From Pseudomonadota bacterium (GTDB lineage: Bacteria > Pseudomonadota > Alphaproteobacteria > Rhodobacterales > Rhodobacteraceae): a stretch of 64,000 nucleotides of DNA. A program made the position numbers and the translations under genes. This document shows, in pieces, positions 17,695-28,106 of this stretch (positions are counted from its first letter, which is position 1; each line of letters starts with the position of its first letter). The DNA is taken from the NCBI GenBank assembly GCA_020161655.1, contig JAIUPC010000006.1:1-64000 (forward strand), written 5' to 3'. The notes beneath the pieces were generated by a model, which searched no databases, was not told where the DNA came from, and was given only the letters and a program-made list of their open reading frames with translations.

Positions 17695-20456
17695 TGCCCG
17701 AGCCTTTCCAGAAGTGCGGGCACATGGACCTGATCGGACTTATAGTTGCCGGTCAGCACATGCATGATGAGGTTGACGCCGAAACGGTAGGCGATCTCCC
17801 GCTGCCTCTCGCCGCCGAGGCCACGCCCGACCGGGAACATGTACTGGCCGTTTTCATCCACCGCCCAGGCCGAGGCCCAGTCATTGCCGCCGATCACGAC
17901 CGGCGTCACATTGTCATTGAGGTTGCGGAAGGGCATGCCCTCGACCTGTTCTGCATCGGGCGGAGCCGCCTCGACCCAAAGGGGGGCGCCGGAGAAGCGG
18001 CCGGGGAAGTCCTGCACCAGGTAGAAGGCCCGGGTCAGGACGTGATCCTTGGGAAGGATTTCAAGCGGCGGAATGTCGAGCGGTGCGGCCAGCGCCTGCA
18101 AGCGCTTCCCCTCGGGCGAGGCGCTGCCGAAGCCCGCGACATCGGCATCGCGGGTATCGAACAGGATCATGCCGCCGGTGTGGAGATAGCGGTTGAGCTT
18201 GGCATAGGCGGCGGGCGTCGGCGCCTTCTGGTCCGCCGTCACCGGCCAGTAAAGGAAAGTGAAGACCGAAAGCTCATCGGTTTCAAGGTTGACGCCCACC
18301 GGCTCCACCGGCTCGACCGAGGTGCGGGCGAAAAGGACTTCCGACAGGCCCCAGAGACCGGCCTCGGCCACCCTATCGGTTTCCCGGTCGCCGGTCAGGA
18401 CATGGGCGAGGACGACATTCCCGGCCTCGCGCACAAGCGCCGCCTCATCCTGTTGCGCCCTCAGGTCCGATGGCGCGACGGCGAAGGCGAGGACCAGCGC
18501 AATGGCCGGCGTCACGCCCCTGCTGGCACGGCCCAGCCGGCCGCCGACGGCCAGTGCCGCGATGATGTCGGCAAGCAGCATCGCCAGCGCCGCCACAAGG
18601 AACCAGCCCTTCAGCGGCAGTTCCCGCGCCACAGCCAACCCCTCGACCGTGACGCCCGCGGGCCAAGTTGCCGCCGTCAGCGTACGATCCGCCGCCACCG
18701 CGTTCAGCGCCAGCCGCCGGTCGCCCGAGGCATAGAGGCCGGGGCGCAGGTCGGGACCGATCACCGGATCGGCGAGGACTTCCCCCGCGACGCCCGGCAT
18801 CTCGTCCGCCTCGCCAAGCGTGCCGAAGGCGTCGAGCACCTTTTCCGGTTTCCATGTCGTCCCGGCCAGTTCCTCTGCCTCGGGCCGCGAGGCCCTGCCC
18901 GACACGGCGAGCCGTTCGAGCATCTGCACGAAGAGGCCCGAGAGCGGCAGGCTCGACCATTCGGCATTGGCCGAGACGTGGAACAATACGATCTGGCCGT
19001 CCGTCACCTGACGGCGGGTGACAAGCGGCGTGCCGTCGGCCAGCCGCGCGATGGTGGCGTCGGCAAGGTCCGGCCCTGGCTGGGCAAGGATCTGCGCCGT
19101 TACCGTCACATCAGGCGGGATTGCGAGGCCGAAGAAGGGCGAACCCTCCTCGAAGGGCGCCAGCGCTTTCGGCTCGCCCCAGCTCATGGTGCCGCCGACC
19201 GCGCGCCCGCCGGTCCTGAGCCTGACCGGAAGCAAGGGATCAAGCGTATCGCGCCCGACATCCGTTGACGCGAGATGCGGCCCGGCGAAGCGCACCAGAA
19301 GCCCGCCCTCGTCGATCCAGTCGAGAAGTGCCTCCGTCTCCGGCACCCGGCCCACATCGGCCATGATGATGACGTCAGGGGAGGCGACCAGCACGTCGGT
19401 CAGCGTGCCGTCGATCAGGTCCGCCGTCGGCGCCAGCGCCTGCCGGAGGTAGTGGTCGGGGGACAGAAGCTCCAGCCCCTCCTGTCCGGCGCCGGCAGTG
19501 ACAAGCGCTACCTTGCGGCGCTTCAGCGCGTCATCGGTCAGGGCCACGGCGCCGGCTGTCGTTTCGTTGGCAATCTCAAGCCGCGTGACGCGGTTCCTGA
19601 GTTCGGGTGGCAGGTCGAAACTCGCCTCCGCCTCGCCGGACCCGGCCTCGAAGCGGGCGGTGACGCGGGCTAGCTCGCGCTCGATTCCGGAAGGATCAAG
19701 GCCATGCGCCACCACGTCGGCGGTCATCGCGATGTCGGAGCGGGCGCGCAGCACCCTCGCGTTGACCTTGCCGTCGGCGATCTGAGCGCCGCCCAGCGCC
19801 CGCACATCGCGCGGGCTTTCGACGACCGTCACCGGGCCCTTCGCGGCAAGGGCACCGGCAAGCGCCGCACGCCCATCGCGGTCAAGCCCGTCCGAGAGCC
19901 AGAGCGTTTCGAACCCGCCCTCCGGCAATGCCGCCGCGAGGCCCTGCATCGCCGCCGCATCGGGTTCCCACGGCATCGGCTGGACCGAAGGCAGCCTTTC
20001 GGCCACCGCATCCGCTGCCGTGAAGACCGGGCCACCGGGCGGCAGGTCGGTCAGCGACACCAGCGCCGCCGTCCGCCCGGCCCGGCCGGCCTCGGTCAGG
20101 GCCGCGGCGATCCGGCCCGACCGGCTTGACCAGTCGCGCGCATCGGCCCAACTGCCATCGACCACGATCATCAGCGGGCCATTGCCCGCCGCCTTCACAT
20201 CGGGATTGAGGACCGGGCCGGCGAAGCCGAGGATCAGCGCGGCAACGGCCAGCATTCGCAGCAAGAGAAGCCACCACGGCGTGCGGTCGGCCTGATGATC
20301 TTCGTCCTTCAGGCCAAGAAGAAGGGCAACGCCGGGAAAGCGCCGGCGGATCGGCGCGGGCGGCACCGCGCGCAACAGAAGCCAGAGCACCGGCAGTACC
20401 ACGAGGCCCCAGAGGAGCCACGGCAGGGTAAAGCCGATGGGGCCAAGGATCAGCAT
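17691..20456 (-). CDS. BatA-type N-terminal plus DUF4159 membrane protein
   Basis: 921 residues. The N-terminus (GFTLPWLLWGLVVLPVLWLLLRAVPPAPIRRRFPGVALL) is a BatA/aerotolerance-type membrane segment, with a second span near residues 62-82. A von Willebrand-like region follows (PLMIVVDGSWADARDWSSRSGRI). Another span stands near residue 630, and the DUF4159 domain fills about 690-920 (LNRYLHTGGMILFDTRDADV, GVNLIMHVLTGNYKSDQVHVPALLERLGQ). Its start overlaps the DUF58 stop as TGATG. In related operons such proteins work with the MoxR ATPase, probably as its metal-binding or envelope client. This is inference from family context. Confidence 0.88.
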   Translation of the reverse strand: MLILGPIGFTLPWLLWGLVVLPVLWLLLRAVPPAPIRRRFPGVALLLGLKDEDHQADRTPWWLLLLRMLAVAALILGFAGPVLNPDVKAAGNGPLMIVVDGSWADARDWSSRSGRIAAALTEAGRAGRTAALVSLTDLPPGGPVFTAADAVAERLPSVQPMPWEPDAAAMQGLAAALPEGGFETLWLSDGLDRDGRAALAGALAAKGPVTVVESPRDVRALGGAQIADGKVNARVLRARSDIAMTADVVAHGLDPSGIERELARVTARFEAGSGEAEASFDLPPELRNRVTRLEIANETTAGAVALTDDALKRRKVALVTAGAGQEGLELLSPDHYLRQALAPTADLIDGTLTDVLVASPDVIIMADVGRVPETEALLDWIDEGGLLVRFAGPHLASTDVGRDTLDPLLPVRLRTGGRAVGGTMSWGEPKALAPFEEGSPFFGLAIPPDVTVTAQILAQPGPDLADATIARLADGTPLVTRRQVTDGQIVLFHVSANAEWSSLPLSGLFVQMLERLAVSGRASRPEAEELAGTTWKPEKVLDAFGTLGEADEMPGVAGEVLADPVIGPDLRPGLYASGDRRLALNAVAADRTLTAATWPAGVTVEGLAVARELPLKGWFLVAALAMLLADIIAALAVGGRLGRASRGVTPAIALVLAFAVAPSDLRAQQDEAALVREAGNVVLAHVLTGDRETDRVAEAGLWGLSEVLFARTSVEPVEPVGVNLETDELSVFTFLYWPVTADQKAPTPAAYAKLNRYLHTGGMILFDTRDADVAGFGSASPEGKRLQALAAPLDIPPLEILPKDHVLTRAFYLVQDFPGRFSGAPLWVEAAPPDAEQVEGMPFRNLNDNVTPVVIGGNDWASAWAVDENGQYMFPVGRGLGGERQREIAYRFGVNLIMHVLTGNYKSDQVHVPALLERLGQ

Positions 20457-21357
20457 CAGCGCCCTTTCCCAAGCGCCGCATAAAGCCAGAGAAGCGCCCC
20501 CTGCGCCGGATCGCCGGTGTGGTGCGTGGTGAAAAGCCAGCCCGCCTGAGCGGCGAGCGCGGACAGCCGCGCCTTCCGTTCGGCGAGCCGCGCGAGGTAG
20601 CGGTCGCGCAGATCGCCGGCCTTGCGCGTCTCATGCGCGACGGTGCCGCCCATGCTTTCGAAGATCGTGCGCCCGTCGAAGGGGAAGGCCTCTTCCACCG
20701 GGTCGAGCACCTGCAAGAGGACGCCCCGCACGCCACGGTCGGCGGCATGGCCAAGGGCCGCCTCGACCGCCGCCGGATCGGCCATGAAGTCCGAGATGAA
20801 GACCGCCCGCGACCCCGGCAGGATCGCGCGGGCCTCGGGCGCGCCGAAATCGGCCTCTCCCGCCGGGCGGGTCAGGGCCTGGGCGAGCCTCAGTAGCTGC
20901 ACCTCGCCCGACCGGGGCGGCGCAACCGGATCGGCAAGGCCGACCCTTTCGCCGGCGCGGATCAGAAGGACCGCCAGTGCCAGCGCCAGAAGGCGCGCGC
21001 GGTCGGCCTTGGCCTGACGCTTGGGGTCGCCGGTGAATTCCATCGACCGCGCGTCATCGACCCAAAGGTGGACCGACTGCGCCGCCTGCCATTCCTTTTC
21101 GCGCACGAACTGCTGATCCGCCCGGCCCGACCGGCGCCAGTCGATAGCGCGGGCACCATCCCCGGCATGGGCCGGGCGGTACTGCCAGAACTCATCCCCC
21201 ATGCCCGACCGACGGCGCCCGTGCTGGCCAAGTTGCACCGTCGCCGCGAGATGCCGCGCATCGGCCATCAGGGGCGGCAGCGCCGAGGCCAGCGCCTCGG
21301 CCTGCCGCCTGAGGCCCGCCGGGCGGGCCGAAGCCTCGGGCGATGGTGGGCTTGTGT

Positions 21358-21361
<4 letters not shown>
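20456..21361 (-). CDS. DUF58 domain protein
   Basis: 301 residues without a clear membrane segment. The DUF58 core is seen in GMGDEFWQYRPAHAGDGARAIDWRRSGRADQQFVREKEWQAAQSVHLWVDD, followed by a von Willebrand A-like half (RAVFISDFMADPAAVEAALGHAADRGVRGVLLQVLDPVEEAFPFDGRTIFE). DUF58 proteins are regular partners of MoxR AAA+ ATPases. Start and stop overlap both neighbours (ATGA with moxR, TGATG with the DUF4159 gene), showing tight coupling. Confidence 0.92.
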
Positions 21362-22362
<1,001 letters not shown>

Positions 22363-22423
22363 GACATTCTCTCCCGCATCGGTCATAGTCGGAGCATAAA
22401 GGCAGAAAACCCGCGCGACACCA

Positions 22424-23023
22424 ATGGCAAAACCCCAAAAGGAACAATTGATCGTGAAGCCATCGGCGGAAAATCTCGCGGCTGCGGCAAAGTCCGCCGG
22501 GCGCAGGGGACCGCCGCCGGTCCATCTCTGGAACCCGCCTTTCTGCGGCGATCTCGACATGGAAATCCGCCGTGACGGGACGTGGTTCTACCTCGGCACG
22601 CCGATCGGGCGGTATCCGCTGGTCAAGCTCTTCGCCTCGATCATCCGCCGGGACGGGGATGCCTATTTTCTGGTCACTCCGGTCGAAAAGGTCGGCATCC
22701 GCGTCGTCGATGCGCCTTTTGTCGCGGTTGATGCCGATGTCTCGGGCATGGGGGACGGGCAGACCATCGCCTTTACCACCAATGTCGAGGATGAGGTGAC
22801 AGCCGGCCCCGACCACCCGATCCGCGTCACCCGCGACCCCGTGACCGGCGAGCCTTCGCCCTATGTGCTCATTCGCCGCAACCTTGAGGCGCTGATCGAC
22901 CGCAAGACCTTCTACCGCCTGATCGAGATTGGCGCGCATCACGAGGTGGCGGGGGAAAGCTGGTTCGGCCTCTGGTCGGGCGGCGAGTTCTTCCCGGTGA
23001 TCCCTTCCGCCGACCTCTTCTGA
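22424..23023 (+). CDS. DUF1285 family protein
   Basis: Up to 199 residues; the family core starts at PPPVHLWNPPFCGDLDMEIRRDGTWFYLGTPIGRYPLVKLFASI and continues with FLVTPVEKVGIRVVDAPFVAVDADV. No membrane segment; function unknown. An in-frame GTG at 22454 has a better ribosome-binding site (AAAAGGAA) than the ATG at 22424 and would give about 189 residues, so the start is open. Divergent from moxR. It marks the left border of the surface-glycan island. Confidence 0.88.
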   Translation: MAKPQKEQLIVKPSAENLAAAAKSAGRRGPPPVHLWNPPFCGDLDMEIRRDGTWFYLGTPIGRYPLVKLFASIIRRDGDAYFLVTPVEKVGIRVVDAPFVAVDADVSGMGDGQTIAFTTNVEDEVTAGPDHPIRVTRDPVTGEPSPYVLIRRNLEALIDRKTFYRLIEIGAHHEVAGESWFGLWSGGEFFPVIPSADLF

Positions 23024-23096
23024 TCGCCGCGCCGGACTTGCATTTCCCGCCCCACTCGCCGAGATGGATCGGGACGTCCGGCACGGGGAACGGCTC

Positions 23097-24026
23097 ATGG
23101 CAATGCGTATCGCGGTGATCGGGGCCGGCTCCATCGGCAAGCGCCATCACGGCAATCTTGAGGCCCTTGGCGCCGAGGCGGTGCTGATCCCGTGGCGCGA
23201 CTATCGTGGCCCGGCGCAGCTTCAGGGATGCGACGGCGTGGTCGTTGCAACGGCAACGCAGGTGCGCCTGCCGGTGATCGCGGATGCCGCCGGGCTTGGA
23301 CTGCCCTTCTATGTCGAAAAGCCGCTGGCCTATGACCCGGCCGAACTTTCCGCGATCGAAGCGGTGGCCGCGCCGGTCGCGGCACGTTCGATGCTCGGCT
23401 ACATGATGCGCTACCACCCGGCCTTCCGTTTCCTTGCCGCGATGGACCTCGCCGACATCTACCGCGCCCGGTTCGAGATCGGCCATGACGTGCGGCAATG
23501 GCGGCAGAACTGGCGTTTCGCCGACAGCTACGCGGCCAAGGCCGAGGGCGGCGGCGTCCTTCTCGACCTTTGCCATGAGCTGGACATGGCGGCGACGCTC
23601 TTCCCCGGCCTCGCGCTCGACGGGGTCAAGAGCCTTGGCCATGCCGCCTACCCCAGTGTCGATTTTTCCGATGAGATCCTGCTTTCCGGCGACGGCCCCC
23701 TGACGACCGTGACCATGGACTACCTTTCACCGGTCTTCCTGCGCCGCCTGACGCTGCGTGGCACAAGGCATACGGTGGAGTTCGACATCCACACCGGCAA
23801 CTACATGATCGCCGACGTTGGCAACTGGCGGCAGGTCGCCATGCCCTTCGAACGGAACGACATGTTCCTTGCCGCCATGCGCGACTTCCTCGCGCTGATC
23901 GCCGGCAAGCCCACCTCAGACGTGGAGCATCTGCCGCGCTTCGATCTGGCCTTGCCCTCGGCCCGGATGATCGTAGAAGCCTATCAGGCCCGCGATTTCG
24001 TGGGCGAGGTCGTGGGGGACTACTGA
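23097..24026 (+). CDS. Gfo/Idh/MocA family oxidoreductase
   Basis: About 309 residues. Rossmann motif VIGAGSIGKRHHGNL at the N-terminus, the family EKP motif (YVEKPLAYDP) and a C-terminal alpha/beta domain (EGGGVLLDLCHELD). NAD(P)-dependent oxidoreduction of a sugar or sugar nucleotide is expected. The ATG at 23097 has GGGGAA 7 bases upstream. Immediately followed by a CMP-sugar synthetase and an SDR gene. In Campylobacter legionaminate clusters, a similar oxidoreductase (PtmF) stands with PtmB and PtmA, so a role in making the nonulosonate precursor is inferred. Confidence 0.88.
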   Translation: MAMRIAVIGAGSIGKRHHGNLEALGAEAVLIPWRDYRGPAQLQGCDGVVVATATQVRLPVIADAAGLGLPFYVEKPLAYDPAELSAIEAVAAPVAARSMLGYMMRYHPAFRFLAAMDLADIYRARFEIGHDVRQWRQNWRFADSYAAKAEGGGVLLDLCHELDMAATLFPGLALDGVKSLGHAAYPSVDFSDEILLSGDGPLTTVTMDYLSPVFLRRLTLRGTRHTVEFDIHTGNYMIADVGNWRQVAMPFERNDMFLAAMRDFLALIAGKPTSDVEHLPRFDLALPSARMIVEAYQARDFVGEVVGDY

Positions 24027-24734
24027 ATGATCATCGGCCATATCGGCGTCAGGAAGGGCTCGAAGGGCGTTCCCGGCAAGAACTTCCGTCCGCTCTGCGG
24101 GCGCCCCCTGATCGACTGGTCGCTGGACCAGCTTCTCGCCCATCCGGGCGTGGACACGGTGATCGTCTCGACCGACAGCGAAGAGATCCTCGCCCATGCC
24201 GTCCAGCGCGGTTGCCTCGACATCGGCCTTCGCCCGGCACATCTCGCCACCGACACGGCGGGCAAATGGGGTGTCTGGCAGCATGCGCTTGAGGCGACCG
24301 AGGCTCTGGCGGGCAAGGCCGAGGCCTTCCTCGACCTCGACGCCACCTCGCCCCTCCGCGACGCTGAGGACATCACCAACGCGCTCGCCCTTTTCCGCGA
24401 ACAGCGCCCCGACATGGTCATGTCCTGCTGCGAGGCGCGGAAGAACCCCTATTTCAACCTCGTGGAGCCAGACGCGACCGGCGCGCTCCATGTCTCGAAG
24501 CCGCTCCCCGGCGGTGTCGTCGCGCGACAGCAGGCGCCGGTGGTCTACGAACACGCGGCATCCACCTATGTCGTGGCGCCCGACTACCTGCGGAAAGCCA
24601 AGAGCCTTTACGAAGGCCGGGTGATTCCCTACCTGATGGCGCCCGAACGCTGCGTCGATATCGACAGCGAGTTCGACTTCCGCCTCGTGGAATTCCTCAT
24701 GTCCGAAAAGCTGAAAGGCCGGAACCATGTCTGA
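24027..24734 (+). CDS. neuA: Acylneuraminate cytidylyltransferase (CMP-nonulosonate synthetase)
   Basis: 235 residues, the usual size of NeuA/PtmB/LegF enzymes that activate a nonulosonic acid with CTP. Motifs: RKGSKGVPGKNFRPLCGRPLI (nucleotide-binding loop), DTVIVSTDSEEI, and AFLDLDATSPLRDAEDI. It starts directly after the upstream stop codon and overlaps the next gene by 8 bases. Whether the sugar is Neu5Ac, legionaminic acid or a relative cannot be read from the sequence. Confidence 0.9.
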   Translation: MIIGHIGVRKGSKGVPGKNFRPLCGRPLIDWSLDQLLAHPGVDTVIVSTDSEEILAHAVQRGCLDIGLRPAHLATDTAGKWGVWQHALEATEALAGKAEAFLDLDATSPLRDAEDITNALALFREQRPDMVMSCCEARKNPYFNLVEPDATGALHVSKPLPGGVVARQQAPVVYEHAASTYVVAPDYLRKAKSLYEGRVIPYLMAPERCVDIDSEFDFRLVEFLMSEKLKGRNHV

Positions 24735-25518
24735 GCAACTGAAAGGCCGCACCGTCTTCATCACCGGCTCGGGCGGCGTCCTCGGTTCGACCTATGTCCG
24801 CCGGATGCTGGATGCCGGCGCACGGGTGGTGTCCTCGGACCTGCCGGGCAAAAGGGCCGATGCCTTGATGGCGGCGCATGAGGGCAACGACAATTTCCGC
24901 TTCTACGACCTCGATGTGGGCGACGAGGCGCAAGTGGAAGGTATCTTCAAGCGCGTCCTCGCCGACGGCTGGGAACCGAATGTCATCCTCAACAACGCCG
25001 CCATCACCGGCGAAATGCTGATGGGCGCTGGCAAGAGCTTTCCCGATTTCGCCGACACCACCGTCGCCGACTGGGAAAAGACGCTCCGCACCAACCTGAC
25101 CGGCGCCTTCATGGTCGCGCGCCAGATGGACCGCGACATCGTCGGGCGCTATCCGGCGGCGCTGGTCAACGTGGCCTCGATGTATGCACTGAACGGCCCG
25201 CATCACCAGATCTACGAAGGGATGCCGTTCAAGAACTTCTCGGCCTATTCGACGACCAAGGCCGGCATCCACGGGCTGACGCTGTGGCTTGCCGGTTACT
25301 GGGCAAAGCGGCAGGCGACGGTCAACACCATCGCGCCGGGGGCGGTCTTCAACGGCCATTCGGACGAATTCCAGCGCCGGGTGGGCGAGCTTATCATGGC
25401 CGGCCGCATGGCCGCGCCGGATGAGATTGCCGATGTGATGCTCTTCCTTGCGTCGAAGGAGGCGGGCTACATGACCGGCCAGCTTGTCAACGTCGACGGC
25501 GGCTTCAGCGGCTGGTGA
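24727..25518 (+). CDS. Short-chain dehydrogenase/reductase (PtmA-like)
   Basis: 263 residues. Cofactor loop TGSGGVLGSTYV at the N-terminus, NNAAITGEM, a catalytic Ser in VNVASMYALNG, YSTTK (YxxxK) near residue 175 and the C-terminal GQLVNVDGGFSGW: a complete classical SDR. Translationally coupled to the CMP-sugar synthetase gene, so probably part of nonulosonate precursor synthesis. Its end overlaps the convergent WaaA-like gene by 14 bases. Confidence 0.9.
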   Translation: MSEQLKGRTVFITGSGGVLGSTYVRRMLDAGARVVSSDLPGKRADALMAAHEGNDNFRFYDLDVGDEAQVEGIFKRVLADGWEPNVILNNAAITGEMLMGAGKSFPDFADTTVADWEKTLRTNLTGAFMVARQMDRDIVGRYPAALVNVASMYALNGPHHQIYEGMPFKNFSAYSTTKAGIHGLTLWLAGYWAKRQATVNTIAPGAVFNGHSDEFQRRVGELIMAGRMAAPDEIADVMLFLASKEAGYMTGQLVNVDGGFSGW

Positions 25519-26839
25519 GCCGCAGAAGCTCCGGGATCGCGGCAAGGGTCCGTTCGGTTGCCCCCGCATGGGCGGCGAAGAAGGCGTCGATCTGGGCCTC
25601 AGGGGGCGCGAACGCGGCGCCGGGGGCGAGGGCGGCTTCCAGTTCCGCCGGGGTCTGGACATGCAGGCAGACGCCCGCGGCAATGGCCTCGACCGCCGGA
25701 TATTCGATTGTGTGAATCTCCGGCCCGACGATGACCGGCTTTTTCACCGCCAGCGGCTCGATCACGTTATGCGCGCCGTGCGGGGTGAAGCCGCCGCCGA
25801 CGATGACCCGGTCGGCAATCGAGAGATAAAAGTACATCTCGCCGAGGCTGTCGCCGAGAAGGATATCCCCCGGCGCGGCGTCACGCAGGGCCAGGTCCGC
25901 GCCCAGCGCCTCGCTCCGCTTCACGAAGGACAGACCGCGCGCCGCGATCAGGGAGGCGACCGCGCGGAAGCGTTCCGGCGCGCGGGGGACAAAGACGAAG
26001 AAGGGGCGCGGAAGGCCCGCCGCATCATGGGCGGCAAAGGCAGCCTCGATGGCATCAAGATAGATCGCGTCCTCGCCCTCGACCACGCTTGCCAGCGTCA
26101 CCACCGGGCGCGCCCCGGCCAGAGCCAGCCGCGCGGGGGGGGCTGCGGCCAGAAAGGCTGGCGGGATCGGCTGGTCAAACCGCGTCTCGCCCGTCACCGC
26201 GATGGGGGCAACGCCGACCGAAGCGAAGCGCTGGCGTTGGAGTTCGGACTTGACCAGCGCCCCGGCAAAGCCCCGCATCAACTCGGCGCGGAGGCCGTGG
26301 CCCTTGGTGTCGCGGGCGTAGGATTTCGACGGGTACTGCGCGTTGCACATGAGAAGGGGGACGCCCGCCCTGCGGCATTCCATGATCATCGCGGGCCAGA
26401 TCTCGATTTCCATCACCAGCCCGTAGCGGGGCCGGAAGGCGCGGAAAAAGCGCCGCCAGGCGAAGCCAAGCTCGAACGGAACCCAGACCGGGCGCACTAG
26501 GCCCGCCGCGATTTCATCCGCCAGCGACTTTACCGCCTCGCGCCGCCCGGCAGGGGTGAAATGGGTCAGGACGACCCTTTCGCCCTGGTCCAGAAGTGCC
26601 CGAACCTGCGGCAGGGCGGATCGCATCTCGCCCAGTGACACCGCATGTATCCAGACATGCGGGACGCCCGTTGCCGGGCCGTAGCGGCCGAAGCGTTCGG
26701 CCAGATGGCCCGTGTAGTCGGCATCCGTCCTGCCCCGTCGCCCCAGGTAGAAAAGGACGACAGGCAGCCCGACCCACCAGAGCGCGCGGTAGGCGATCAG
26801 GGCAAGGCGGAGCCGGAGCGAGGGGAACCGCTCAGCCAT
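25505..26839 (-). CDS. WaaA/KdtA-type glycosyltransferase (3-deoxy-manno-octulosonate transferase family), copy A
   Basis: About 444 residues. N-terminal membrane anchor (LRLRLALIAYRALWWVGLPVVLFYLG), then the GT30 glycosyltransferase N domain with HAVSLGEMRSALP (the family's catalytic Glu), MEIEIWPAMIMECRRAGVPLL, VTGETRFD, LGDSLGEMYFYLSIADRVIVGGGFTPHGAHNVIEPLAVKKPVIVGP. This is the general WaaA layout, which transfers Kdo to lipid A on the inner membrane. ATG at 26839 overlaps the end of copy B by 8 bases. Placement among neuA/neuC genes leaves open whether its donor is CMP-Kdo or another CMP-ulosonate. Confidence 0.88.
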   Translation of the reverse strand: MAERFPSLRLRLALIAYRALWWVGLPVVLFYLGRRGRTDADYTGHLAERFGRYGPATGVPHVWIHAVSLGEMRSALPQVRALLDQGERVVLTHFTPAGRREAVKSLADEIAAGLVRPVWVPFELGFAWRRFFRAFRPRYGLVMEIEIWPAMIMECRRAGVPLLMCNAQYPSKSYARDTKGHGLRAELMRGFAGALVKSELQRQRFASVGVAPIAVTGETRFDQPIPPAFLAAAPPARLALAGARPVVTLASVVEGEDAIYLDAIEAAFAAHDAAGLPRPFFVFVPRAPERFRAVASLIAARGLSFVKRSEALGADLALRDAAPGDILLGDSLGEMYFYLSIADRVIVGGGFTPHGAHNVIEPLAVKKPVIVGPEIHTIEYPAVEAIAAGVCLHVQTPAELEAALAPGAAFAPPEAQIDAFFAAHAGATERTLAAIPELLRLTSR

Positions 26840-28106
26840 TCCGCACCGCCGGCAAGAGCGCGATGAGGCGGTCGGCGAGTTCGGCGATATCCGCCGAACC
26901 CTGCTCCGCGAGAGCCTGACCACGGTGACCCATGGCGCTGAGGTCAGCGCCAAGCGCAGCGGCTACGGCATCTGCATCAGCCACCGGCAGCGCGGCCCCG
27001 GCGGTATCAAGCGCGGCATAGTCCGTGGCAAAGTTCGCGGTGCGCGGGCCGTGGAGGACGGCGGCCCCGAGCCGTACCGGTTCCCAGGGGTTGTGGCCTT
27101 CGACCAGGCCGAAGGTGCCGCCCATCAGGACTCGGTCGCAGAGACGGTACCAGAGGCCCATTTCGCCGAAGGTGTCGGCGACGTAGACGTCGGCGCCGTC
27201 TGGTCTGGCGCCGGTTGACCTTAGCGCCGCCACGAAACCCGCAGCGTCCGCCGCCCGGACGATCTCGGCGCCGCGCCCGATCCGTCTCGGCGCCACGATC
27301 AGGAGCGACGGATCACCCTTTGCGCGGAGCGCCTTCAGCGCGGCAAAGGCCACCGCCTCATCCTCGGAGTGAGAAGACCCCAGACACCAGCGCGGGCGGC
27401 CACCCAACGGTGCGGCAAGCCCCTCCAGCTTCACCGGATCAGCGACCAGCGGCGGCGCTGCCACCTTCAGCGAGGCATGGCGCAGCACCGGCCCCGGCGC
27501 GCCCAAGCCTTCAAGCGCGCGGGCGGAGCTCTCGTCCTGCGCGGCGATCAATCGGAAGCGGGCGTAAAGGTCGGAATAGAGCCGCCCCGCCCGCGCCCGC
27601 GACTTGCCCGCCCGGTCGTTCATCCGGGCGTTCACCAGCGCGAGGGGAATGCCGCGCGCATGGATTTCCCGCACGAAATTCGGCCAGAGGTCCTGTTCGG
27701 CCCAGACCGAAAGATCGGGCCGCCAGTGATCGAGAAAGCGCCCGACAAAGCGCGGGGCATCAAGCGGCAGGAACTGGTGAACGGTGCGCGCCGGCAAGTT
27801 CGCGGCGACCACCTCGGCGGAACTCTTCGCCGTGGAGGTGATGAGAAAGCTGAGATCCGGGCGGCGCGCCGCCAGTTCAAGGATCAGCCCCCTGAGCGCC
27901 ATGACCTCACCCAGTCCGACCGCATGAAGCCAGACCAGCCGCCCCTCAGGACGCGCCACCGAAGTCTCCGCCAGCTTCTCGCGCCAGCGCGCCGGGTCTT
28001 CCTTGCCGCGCTTCAGACGCCGCTTGAGCGCCAAGGGCGCTATCAGGCCAAGACCGCGCGCGGCCCAGCCGTAAAGCCGCAGCGCCGTGCCGGTCGGCGC
28101 GGTCAT
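26832..28106 (-). CDS. WaaA/KdtA-type glycosyltransferase, copy B
   Basis: 424 residues and clearly different from copy A. It has an N-terminal anchor (LRLYGWAARGLGLIAPLALKRRLKRGKEDPARWREKL), HAVGLGEVMALRGLILEL with the catalytic Glu, ITSTAKSSAEVVAANLPARTVHQFLPLDAPRFVGRFLDHWRPDLSVWAEQDLWPNF, LGSSHSEDEAV and ADTFGEMGLWYRLCDRVLMGGTF. It resembles the alphaproteobacterial KdtA type. The start overlaps the neuC stop (ATGA), so neuC, copy B and copy A form one operon. Confidence 0.87.
   Translation of the reverse strand: MTAPTGTALRLYGWAARGLGLIAPLALKRRLKRGKEDPARWREKLAETSVARPEGRLVWLHAVGLGEVMALRGLILELAARRPDLSFLITSTAKSSAEVVAANLPARTVHQFLPLDAPRFVGRFLDHWRPDLSVWAEQDLWPNFVREIHARGIPLALVNARMNDRAGKSRARAGRLYSDLYARFRLIAAQDESSARALEGLGAPGPVLRHASLKVAAPPLVADPVKLEGLAAPLGGRPRWCLGSSHSEDEAVAFAALKALRAKGDPSLLIVAPRRIGRGAEIVRAADAAGFVAALRSTGARPDGADVYVADTFGEMGLWYRLCDRVLMGGTFGLVEGHNPWEPVRLGAAVLHGPRTANFATDYAALDTAGAALPVADADAVAAALGADLSAMGHRGQALAEQGSADIAELADRLIALLPAVRNG

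Noticed and set aside
15820-19268. Plus-strand open frames opposite the DUF4159 operon
   Set aside because: Basic, low-complexity translations antisense to well-supported membrane proteins; no ribosome-binding sites.
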